A DNA stretch of 64,000 bases from Sporobacter termitidis DSM 10068. GTDB lineage: Bacteria; Bacillota; Clostridia; Oscillospirales; Oscillospiraceae. Position 1 is the stretch's first letter, and every line of letters starts with the position of its first letter. The translations under genes were made by a program, and so were the position numbers. The notes beneath the pieces were generated by a model. It ran no database searches, was not told where the DNA came from, and saw only the letters and a program-made list of their open reading frames with translations. The stretch lies in assembly GCF_900130065.1 (NCBI RefSeq), contig NZ_FQXV01000016.1, positions 1-64,000 of the forward strand. Direction: 5' to 3'. Below are positions 15,516 through 22,097 of the stretch, piece by piece.

Positions 15516-18347
15516 TTACATCGGGTTGGCGCGGATGAGCTCGAGCTCTTCCTCAAAGTCGGTGCCGAGGAAGTATTTCGGCGGCGTGATGTCCTCGCCG
15601 CGCTGCTTCTTGTCATAGGCGGCCTTGACCTTGTCGGGCGTGGCCGGCAGGGCGTATACCCGGGCGCCGCAGGCGCTGCTGATGGCGTTGATGACGGCCA
15701 TGTGGCCGGAGCACTGGAAGTTCTCCGAGCAGCCGGCGGAGCCGTGCGGCCCAAGGGGACGCGGCGTTTCCTGATAGATGATGTTGAAGTCGTCCGGGAT
15801 CATGTCAATGGTCGGGACGCCGCAGCCGGCGATGTTGCCGTGCTTCTTCTCGGCGTTGTAGTCCTCGCTGAGCGCGAAGCCGATGCTGTGGGACAGCCCC
15901 CCGTAAGCCTGACCGTCAACGGCCAGCTTGTTGCCGATAACGCCCACGTCCGCCGCGGTGGTGTAACGGAGAACCTGCGTCTTGCCGGTATTCACGTCGA
16001 CCTCCACCAGAGCGCAGTTGACCGCGTACATGAACTCCGAGTTCTTCTCGCCCTCGCCGTTGTTGGGGTTGAGTCCGGGGTCGATCTTGTGACTCATGTG
16101 GTCGGTGTGGCCCAGATACTTCGTCGGAATGCCTTCCTTTACCATCTCGTCATAGGTGCGCCAGGTGCCGTCCGGCTTGCGCATGGCGTCCATGAGCTTG
16201 TTGGCCGCGTCGATGGTGGCGTTGCCGGCCATGAAGTGCTGGCGGCTGGCCGCGGACAGGCCGGTCTTCGGGCAAGTCCCGGTGTCGTTCAGGACGAGCC
16301 GCACCTTGTCGGGTGTGAGGCCCAGGGGCTCCAGAGCCTTTAAGGTGTGCGTCAGGGTGCCGATGTCGCCGCCCTGGCCCACGTCCTGCCAGGTGTTATA
16401 GTGGGTGATCGTGCCGTCGGGGTTCAATTCCAGCGCGACCTCGGCCGCGTCGAACATACCCGTTGTGCAGAGGAAGCCGCCCAGGCTGAGCCCGACGCCG
16501 AGATGGCGGCCTTCTTTTTTCGCCGCCTCCGCCTCGGCCTTGTACTTGTCGTAAACGGGCTTGATTTTGTTCATCAGCTGGGGATAGATGTCGTAGTTCT
16601 TATAGGGCCTGGAGTTGATGGTGGTGTCGCCGGGCTTGGCGAGGTTTTTATAGCGGAACTCCCACGGGTCCATGCCGAGCTTCTCGGCGGCCATGTCGAT
16701 GAGCGCCTCGGACATCGTGTAGATCTGGGGCGCGCCGAAGCCGCGATACGCCGTCTGGAAGCCGTTGTTGGACATGCCGGCGCGGGCCAGAGCCTTGATG
16801 TTGGGGATATTGTAGCCGTGGAAGGGGATGGACACGAAGTTGCCGAAGATGATGCTGGCGACGACGGTATAGGCGCCGTGGTCCAGCGCCACGTCGAATT
16901 CGACGGCGGAGATCTTGCCGTCCTTGTCGCAGGACAGGCGGGCGTTGGAGTAAGAAGCGCCGCGCTTGCCGGTGGTATGGTTATACTCCTCGTAGTTGAG
17001 CGTCAGCGTGCAGGGGATGCCCAGGTTCTGGACGGCCGTGGCCACCAGGGAGTAGGTGTTGGCGGTGATCGTGTTGCCGAAGGAGCCGCCGGTGGGATTC
17101 TGGATGATGCGCAGCTTATCCTCCGGCTGACCGGTGGCCGCGGAGATTTCGCCGCGGTTGTCGTGCAGCGCCTGGGAGCGGCACTGGATCACGAGCTCGC
17201 CGTCCGCGCCGTAATAGCCCTGGACGGTGTCCGGCTCGATGGGCAGGTGCGGCTCGCGGGAAGAATAGAAGCTGCCCTCCACCGTGATGTCGGCGTCGTC
17301 GATGATCTCGGAAGCGTCCTCGCCCTTAAAGAGCGGCTGTTCCATATAGAAGTTGGGCAGCTGCTCCTGGAGCTGGATGGCGTTGGGCATGACGGCCTCG
17401 GGATAGGACATATACGCCGGCAGGATCTCCAGGTTCTGCTTGACCTTTTTGGCGGCCGCCCGGGCGTGCTCTTCCGTGTCGGCGGCCACCAGCGCCACAA
17501 CGTCGCCCCGGCGGTTGATCTTTTTGCCGCAGATGACGGGGAACTCCAGAATGCCGTGGGCCTTCATGCGGGGGTGGATCTGGGGGACAGGGAGGCTGTT
17601 GGAGCCCTTGACGTCTCCCGCTGTCATGACCTTCATGACGCCGGGCATCGTTTCGGCCTCCGAGGTGTCGATGCTGAGGATCTTGGCGTGGTGGACCTCG
17701 GAGATGACGACGGCCAGATGCGCCGTGCCTTCCGGCATTTTGAGCTTGATATCGTCGCCGTAATCGGCCAGGCCGCAAACCTTGGGCAGCGCCGCCGGCC
17801 TCGGCAGGGCCGTGCCGTAAAAGTCCTTATACTTGGTGGTATCGAATGTAATATCCTCCATGGTGGCCTCGCCGCGCACGACCTTGGCGGCGGCCATGAC
17901 GGAGTCGACCAGAGGCTTGTACCCCGTGCAGCGGCAGACGTTTTTGTGCTCCTTGAACCAGGCGCGGACCTCTTCGCGGGTCGGGCTTTGATTCTTTAAA
18001 AGCAGGCCGTAAGCCGAGACGATAAAGCCGGGCGAGCAGAAGCCGCACTGTACGCCGCCGTAGGTGATCCAGGCCTGCTGCAGGGGATGCAGGTGCTGCG
18101 GCGTGCCGATGCCCTCGATGGTGATGATCTCGCTGAATTCGGGGACCTTCTTCATCTTCCTGTTGCAGGACCTGATGACTTCACCGTTCAAAATGACGGA
18201 GCAGGCGCCGCAGACGCCGATACCGCATCCGATCTTTGTGCCGGTGAGACCCATCCTGCGGAGCACGACGGCAAGGCTGTCCTTATCGGGATCGCAGACA
18301 ACCGGCCTTTCCACGCCGTTGATGGATACTCTCAATCTCGTTACCAT
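15516..18347 (-). CDS. mop: Molybdopterin-dependent aldehyde oxidoreductase, single chain (Mop type)
   Basis: 943 residues; similar to the ~907-residue Desulfovibrio Mop and lacking the FAD domain of xanthine dehydrogenases. Order: plant-type [2Fe-2S] domain with CGIGVCGACSVILNGEVIRSC-like spacing (residues ~40-60), second [2Fe-2S] domain with CGFCSPGF and VCRCTGYKP (to ~145), then the molybdenum domains from ~200. Moco contacts include TGGSFGNT (GGSFG in place of the usual GGGFG) and AYRGFGAPQ; the catalytic Glu is in GSAGCSE near the C-terminus. It oxidises an aldehyde to the acid and passes electrons through the Fe-S centres. The start has GAGAGGA 7 bases upstream. First gene of the long minus-strand operon. 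Confidence 0.95.
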   Translation of the reverse strand: MVTRLRVSINGVERPVVCDPDKDSLAVVLRRMGLTGTKIGCGIGVCGACSVILNGEVIRSCNRKMKKVPEFSEIITIEGIGTPQHLHPLQQAWITYGGVQCGFCSPGFIVSAYGLLLKNQSPTREEVRAWFKEHKNVCRCTGYKPLVDSVMAAAKVVRGEATMEDITFDTTKYKDFYGTALPRPAALPKVCGLADYGDDIKLKMPEGTAHLAVVISEVHHAKILSIDTSEAETMPGVMKVMTAGDVKGSNSLPVPQIHPRMKAHGILEFPVICGKKINRRGDVVALVAADTEEHARAAAKKVKQNLEILPAYMSYPEAVMPNAIQLQEQLPNFYMEQPLFKGEDASEIIDDADITVEGSFYSSREPHLPIEPDTVQGYYGADGELVIQCRSQALHDNRGEISAATGQPEDKLRIIQNPTGGSFGNTITANTYSLVATAVQNLGIPCTLTLNYEEYNHTTGKRGASYSNARLSCDKDGKISAVEFDVALDHGAYTVVASIIFGNFVSIPFHGYNIPNIKALARAGMSNNGFQTAYRGFGAPQIYTMSEALIDMAAEKLGMDPWEFRYKNLAKPGDTTINSRPYKNYDIYPQLMNKIKPVYDKYKAEAEAAKKEGRHLGVGLSLGGFLCTTGMFDAAEVALELNPDGTITHYNTWQDVGQGGDIGTLTHTLKALEPLGLTPDKVRLVLNDTGTCPKTGLSAASRQHFMAGNATIDAANKLMDAMRKPDGTWRTYDEMVKEGIPTKYLGHTDHMSHKIDPGLNPNNGEGEKNSEFMYAVNCALVEVDVNTGKTQVLRYTTAADVGVIGNKLAVDGQAYGGLSHSIGFALSEDYNAEKKHGNIAGCGVPTIDMIPDDFNIIYQETPRPLGPHGSAGCSENFQCSGHMAVINAISSACGARVYALPATPDKVKAAYDKKQRGEDITPPKYFLGTDFEEELELIRANPM

Positions 18348-18721
18348 ATTAAAATCCTCTCCGTTTTATAATTGGGCGGCAAAGACCGGTAAAATGGGGA
18401 TATCTTCCCGGTTTTTGTCTTGGGGGTGCCCTTGCTGATTACATACATAATAGTGCGTAAACGTCGTACCAATTTAGATAAATTGTATCAAAAGTGCGTT
18501 CAAATGTAAATGGCAAACAACTACTTAAAATTGACGGGTTAATTCTATGCACTTTATCATAAATAACGGCGTAATTCGTTGCGTACTACCGAATTATTGA
18601 CAATGGGCAGCGGGGAGATGGTGCGGAAGTATGTGCAAAATAACGGAAAAATCTCTCCGGCAGATTGCCATTTTCATAACGAAATTGTTTTAGAATACAA
18701 AAAAATAAAAAAATTTTACAA
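18348..18721 (-). promoter_or_regulatory. Leader and control region upstream of the aldehyde oxidoreductase gene
   Basis: A 374-base gap without a gene, more AT-rich than its surroundings. It contains a good minus-strand sigma-A promoter (18482-18510), which predicts an untranslated leader of ~130 bases. A small hairpin possibility (ACCGGGAAGAT ... ACCGGT, about 18385-18410) lies in the leader. The heptamer AGTGCGT occurs at 18452-18458 and 18492-18498, flanking the -10 region, and could be an operator. I saw no convincing molybdenum-cofactor riboswitch. Confidence 0.45.
18482..18510 (-). promoter_or_regulatory. Sigma-A-type promoter for the aldehyde oxidoreductase operon
   Basis: On the minus strand: TTTACA (-35; 18505-18510), 17-base spacer, TACAAT (-10; 18482-18487). 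Each hexamer matches consensus at 5 of 6 positions. Confidence 0.7.
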
Positions 18722-19843
18722 TCATTCAGCCGGTATATCCATGTCCCGATAGGTGACACCGTACCGCTCCCGGAGCATATCCAGGATCTGCTGCGCGCGG
18801 TCCATGCGTTTCATGGCCATTGCCAGCGCCTCCGGGTTCCCGGCAAAGCGGGCTTGCAGCGCCTGGCGGGTCCTCCCGACCGGCGCGCGGGCGCCGGCCC
18901 GGCAGAGCTTGTCCGCCAGATAAAGCAGGGCCGCCTCGTCCGGCTGCGGGACGTAGTCCTCCGGCAGGTCCATGTGGATATCAACGAGCCGGGCCGCGGC
19001 GGGATACCCCTCGCAAAGCAGAAGCTTGGCGCCGGCATTGGCGTGCTCGGGCTCCGCCCGGGCAATGTCATGCAGGAGGCAGGCGGCGGAGAGGAGGCCC
19101 TCGTCGATGAGTCCGCCCTTTTCCCGGAGCAGTCCGCTCAGGCGCAGCGCCAGCGCGTTCACCTCCCGGCAGTGGGCGGCCACGTTGTCAGGCATCTTGT
19201 ATTTTTCCATGAGGCGCGCGCAGGTATCCGCGTCGGGATAGACCGGCAGGCCGAGATAACGGAGCAGCGCCTCGTAATCGGCCGGCGTGTCCATATCCGT
19301 CACGGTGCCGCCGTCGTCCGTCTCCACCTCCGCCGCGGGGAACCGCGACAGATAGCCGCGCATGCCGTCCGCGCCGTCGTAGTCCCGGAGCCCGGCGGCA
19401 AAGCCGCGGGGGATCAGCGGCGGGTGGCCGCGCCGGCCGTTATATGTTGGATACACGACGGTTTTGCCGTTGTCCAGAATAAAGGCGGCGATGATTTTCT
19501 CCAGTGTCTCCGGCCGCACGGCGCAGTGGTCCACCGGCAGGAGAAAAAAGCCGTCCAGGTCCGCCGGCAGGGAATGGATACCGGCCTTCACCGAGGTGAA
19601 CATCCCTTCAGAAAAGCGGCTGTTAAAAATGTGCCGGACGTTTTTGGCGCGGCACCTGTCCAGCTCGGCCTCCACGTCCTCGTGGCGATATCCCGTGACG
19701 ACGGAGATGGTGTGGACCTTCTCCAGCTTGCCCAGGCCGACGGCGCGGTGCAGCGCGCTTTCCTCTCCCACCGGGAGCAATGGCTTCAAAACGCCCATGC
19801 GCTGGGAATACCCGGCGGAAAGGATGATCAGGCCGATTTTCAT
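18722..19843 (-). CDS. NTP transferase fused to an HD domain (MocA/MobA-like; DVU_1551-type)
   Basis: 373 residues. The N-terminal ~195 residues are a MobA/MocA-type nucleotidyltransferase: LIILSAGYSQRMGVLKPLLP (residues 4-23), metal-site LLPVDHCAVRP (near 101), RRGHPPLIP and TVTDMDTPADYE. The C-terminal ~170 residues carry an HD phosphohydrolase-like pattern (AAHCREVNALAL, then SAACLLHDIARAEPEHANAGAKLL and VDIHMDL). The first half suggests transfer of CMP or GMP to molybdopterin to form the dinucleotide cofactor; the HD half may hydrolyse a nucleotide or phosphate bond. Same strand as and upstream of the oxidoreductase gene, supporting a cofactor role. Confidence 0.88.
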   Translation of the reverse strand: MKIGLIILSAGYSQRMGVLKPLLPVGEESALHRAVGLGKLEKVHTISVVTGYRHEDVEAELDRCRAKNVRHIFNSRFSEGMFTSVKAGIHSLPADLDGFFLLPVDHCAVRPETLEKIIAAFILDNGKTVVYPTYNGRRGHPPLIPRGFAAGLRDYDGADGMRGYLSRFPAAEVETDDGGTVTDMDTPADYEALLRYLGLPVYPDADTCARLMEKYKMPDNVAAHCREVNALALRLSGLLREKGGLIDEGLLSAACLLHDIARAEPEHANAGAKLLLCEGYPAAARLVDIHMDLPEDYVPQPDEAALLYLADKLCRAGARAPVGRTRQALQARFAGNPEALAMAMKRMDRAQQILDMLRERYGVTYRDMDIPAE

Positions 19844-19884
19844 GATCTCGCCTCCAGTCCTGTAAATATTATCATATTTCGCTC

Positions 19885-19913
19885 TTTTTGAAAACTGCCG
19901 CCGGTGCTATAAT
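19885..19913 (+). promoter_or_regulatory. Weak candidate promoter for the acetyltransferase gene
   Basis: A perfect TATAAT at 19908-19913, 33 bases before the start codon. The hexamer 17 bases upstream (TTTTTG) is a poor -35. Confidence 0.45.
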
Positions 19914-19946
19914 TGTGATACTTTATTAGTATTGACGGAGGGCGCG

Positions 19947-20384
19947 ATGGAAATCAGAGAAGTCCTGAGGGGCGATTTGCCCGGGCTGCTGCGGCTGTAT
20001 GAGCAATTCGATAAAGGCGCCGCGGCCGAAATGGGCGGGCCTGCCGAAAATATCTGGCGCGGCATCCTGGCCGACAAGAATCATCATGTCCTCGCCGCGT
20101 TTTCGGGCGGCCGCCTTGTCTCCTCCTGCGTGCTCGTCGTCGTCCCGAACCTGACCCACGGCGGCCGGCCCTACGGACTCATCGAAAACGTCATCACCGA
20201 CGAGGACTGCCGCCAACAGGGGTATGCTACGGCCCTGCTGGATTATGCGGCGGCGCTGGCCCAAAGCGCCGGGTGCTACAAGCTGATGCTGATGACGGGC
20301 TCGAAAAAGGAGAGCACGCTCCGGTTTTACGAAAAGGCCGGGTACAACAAAACCGACAAAACAGCCTTTATCCGCTGGCTGTGA
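19947..20384 (+). CDS. GNAT-family N-acetyltransferase
   Basis: 145 residues from the ATG at 19947, which has GGAGGG 5 bases upstream; a TTG 15 bases earlier is less likely. The acetyl-CoA binding motif is in VITDEDCRQQGYATALLDYA (near residue 75), followed by the C-terminal FYEKAGY typical of the fold. It transfers an acetyl group to an amine on an unknown substrate. It is divergent from the NTP-transferase gene. Confidence 0.88.
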   Translation: MEIREVLRGDLPGLLRLYEQFDKGAAAEMGGPAENIWRGILADKNHHVLAAFSGGRLVSSCVLVVVPNLTHGGRPYGLIENVITDEDCRQQGYATALLDYAAALAQSAGCYKLMLMTGSKKESTLRFYEKAGYNKTDKTAFIRWL

Positions 20385-20437
20385 CGGCCCCGGCGAGCCG
20401 CGTACATGAAGACAGGAATTTAGAAAGAGACAAGCAC

Positions 20438-20959
20438 ATGGATAACGGGAAAATTGAGGCACCGTTTCGAAAGCAGTTGCGTCTGAAAGGTTACAACTAC
20501 TCTCAGGCGGGATATTACTTTGTGACGATATGTACCCTCCATCGACGCGAAATATTGGGTCACGCCGTAGGGGGCGATGCCCACATCGCCCCGTCGGTCC
20601 TTTTGAGTGAAATTGGAGCAATTACAGAGAAGTATATAAAAAATATAGATTCAAAATATGAGAATGTGTATGTCGATAAATACGCCATTATGCCGAATCA
20701 TATCCACATGATTATTGAACTGAAAGACGGGGCGATGTGGGCATCGCCCCCTACGAATACCATAATACCAAAGATTATCCGGACGTTGAAGACACTGGTG
20801 ACAAAAGAGGCCGGTACATCAATTTTCCAGAAATCCTATTATGACCACATCATACGTGACGAGGCCGACTATTTTACCAAATGGAACTATATCGACACAA
20901 ATCCCGCCAAATGGGCGGATGACGAATACTGCGAGGCTGTGCCGCATCCCATGAAATAA
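20438..20959 (+). CDS. REP-associated tyrosine transposase (RAYT, IS200-like Y1 family)
   Basis: 173 residues. GYYFVTICTLHRREILG near residue 25 gives the start of the Y1 fold; the HUH metal motif is MPNHIHMIIEL (near 85), and a candidate catalytic Tyr lies in FQKSYYDHIIRDEADY (near 135), followed by the typical WNYIDTNPAKW. Such proteins are single-copy, domesticated transposases that act on REP palindromes. Two copies of a palindrome also found at 46415 and 54773 lie inside this coding sequence, in opposite orientation, encoding VGGDAHIAP and GAMWASPPT. The start at 20438 has only a weak GAAAGAGA upstream. Confidence 0.88.
   Translation: MDNGKIEAPFRKQLRLKGYNYSQAGYYFVTICTLHRREILGHAVGGDAHIAPSVLLSEIGAITEKYIKNIDSKYENVYVDKYAIMPNHIHMIIELKDGAMWASPPTNTIIPKIIRTLKTLVTKEAGTSIFQKSYYDHIIRDEADYFTKWNYIDTNPAKWADDEYCEAVPHPMK
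20566..20592 (-). repeat. GGGCGATG palindrome, first copy within the RAYT gene
   Basis: 27-base element CGTAGGGGGCGATGCCCACATCGCCCC read on the plus strand in two halves (CGTAGGGGGCGATG / CCCACATCGCCCC). It is the reverse complement of the copies at 20729, 46415 and 54773. Confidence 0.9.
20729..20755 (+). repeat. GGGCGATG palindrome, second copy within the RAYT gene
   Basis: 27-base element beginning GGGGCGATGTGGGC and ending ATCGCCCCCTACG, identical to copies at 46415 and 54773 and inverted relative to 20566. It reads in frame through the transposase. Confidence 0.9.
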
Positions 20960-21058
20960 CCGTTGCAACCGCCGGTTGACAATACGCCAGGTGTGACTGG
21001 TTGTGATGCAACTGCGGTTTTGCTATTATGACACTGTCAAAAGAAAGGAGTGTCGGTT

Positions 21059-21706
21059 TTGAATATTGCAGACAAAATTCAAAATTTAAGAAAAATAAAA
21101 GGTATTTCGCAGGAAGAGCTTGCGGACAAGGTTGGCATATCCAGACAAGCCGTTTCAAAATGGGAAAGTGCGCAAAGCACACCCGATATTGAGAAAATCA
21201 TTTTGATGAGTGATTATTTTGAGGTGACCACAGATTACCTCTTAAAAGGAATCGAACCAAAGAAAGAAGAATTTAAGAAAAAGCCGGACGCTGGAATCTT
21301 TTCAATTACCGGCACGGCATTTAACTTTATAGGATTAATCGTGTCGGTGATGATATGGCATGAGAAGCAAGCGGCGTCCGCCGTGGCAGCCGGACTCATC
21401 CTTATGGCAATAGGCTGCGTGAGCTTTGCCGTCGGGCAGACCATAGGGGCTGACGAAACAAAGGTCAAGGCAAAGAGATATTATTGGCTGATTAATTTGT
21501 GGGCGCTGATGTTCATTCCCCTATCGCTTTGCTTCAATGTGCTGGATGGTTTCTTTGGCGGATATACAGGTTTGATTGCGCCTTATCCGTTATTGGGAAA
21601 TTCATTCGTCACCTATGGCCTGTGCTGGCTGGCATACTTCGGAATTTGTATCGCGGGAGATTTAATCCTGATAAAGAAAGGTAAAGCGTTCGGAACAAAA
21701 AAATGA
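21059..21706 (+). CDS. XRE-family regulator with a C-terminal membrane domain
   Basis: 215 residues from a TTG at 21059, placed 8 bases after AAAGGAG; a GTG at 21050 would overlap the ribosome site. Residues ~1-60 form the helix-turn-helix (IQNLRKIKGISQEELADKVG, SRQAVSKWESAQSTPD). Residues ~85-210 contain four hydrophobic segments (beginning IFSITGTAFNFIGLIVSVMI), so it is a membrane-tethered regulator. Such one-gene DNA-binding/membrane proteins are common in clostridia; signal and targets are unknown. Confidence 0.88.
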   Translation: MNIADKIQNLRKIKGISQEELADKVGISRQAVSKWESAQSTPDIEKIILMSDYFEVTTDYLLKGIEPKKEEFKKKPDAGIFSITGTAFNFIGLIVSVMIWHEKQAASAVAAGLILMAIGCVSFAVGQTIGADETKVKAKRYYWLINLWALMFIPLSLCFNVLDGFFGGYTGLIAPYPLLGNSFVTYGLCWLAYFGICIAGDLILIKKGKAFGTKK

Positions 21707-21735
21707 TTGACATTTCGCGGGCCCTGCCATATGAT
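21707..21735 (+). promoter_or_regulatory. Promoter of the trp operon
   Basis: TTGACA (21707-21712), 17-base spacer, TATGAT (21730-21735), directly after the stop of the XRE gene. It predicts a start near 21742 and a leader of ~350 bases. Confidence 0.88.
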
Positions 21736-21741
21736 AAAGCA

Positions 21742-22030
21742 TAACAAGTGCATAGATTAAACCTTTGAGCAAGAAGAGTACAAAAAGTCTGGTGCATCCA
21801 GAGAGCCGCTATGTGGTGGGAATGCGGCAACACGGATTTTTTCGAATGGGCTTGCGAGGGTGGCTCAAAACCGGCCTCCGGGAGTAGACGCCGACGGGAA
21901 TCCTGTCCGTTATCAGTAGGGCGCGTATGATGGTACGCGGAAGAGCGGATGATTTATTTCATCAATTTGGGTGGCACCGCAGAAGTTTTAAGGCTTTTGT
22001 CCCATGTGGGGACGAGGGCTTTTTTTATTT
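21742..22030 (+). promoter_or_regulatory. T-box riboswitch, probably tRNA-Trp specific, with its terminator
   Basis: The T-box core GGGTGGCACCGC is at 21969-21980 and is followed by a terminator stem (GGCTTTTGTCCC ... GGGGACGAGGGC, ~21991-22020) and a run of T. Upstream is the stem-I sequence typical of these leaders (AGAGAGCCG, GGTGGGAATGCGGC at ~21811-21837), and GAATGG at 21844-21849 offers TGG (Trp) as specifier codon. Uncharged tRNA-Trp should favour the antiterminator and switch on the trp genes. Confidence 0.9.
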
Positions 22031-22097
22031 CTCCGGTTCCGCCCTTTATTTTTTGAGAAAGGAGTTTTCATCCCATCAATGAAAATGTGTGACAATA

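Noticed and set aside
16347-17999. A 550-codon plus-strand frame opposite the aldehyde oxidoreductase
   Set aside because: It is the antisense of a well-supported gene in GC-rich DNA; composition (Val/Gly/Arg/His-rich) and lack of any motif mark it as a shadow. The same applies to long antisense frames at 40745-42133, 61599-63365 and 6789-7856.
18348-18475. Molybdenum-cofactor riboswitch in the oxidoreductase leader
   Set aside because: The leader is ~130 bases and shows only a weak stem; I could not see the multi-stem architecture expected of a Moco RNA.
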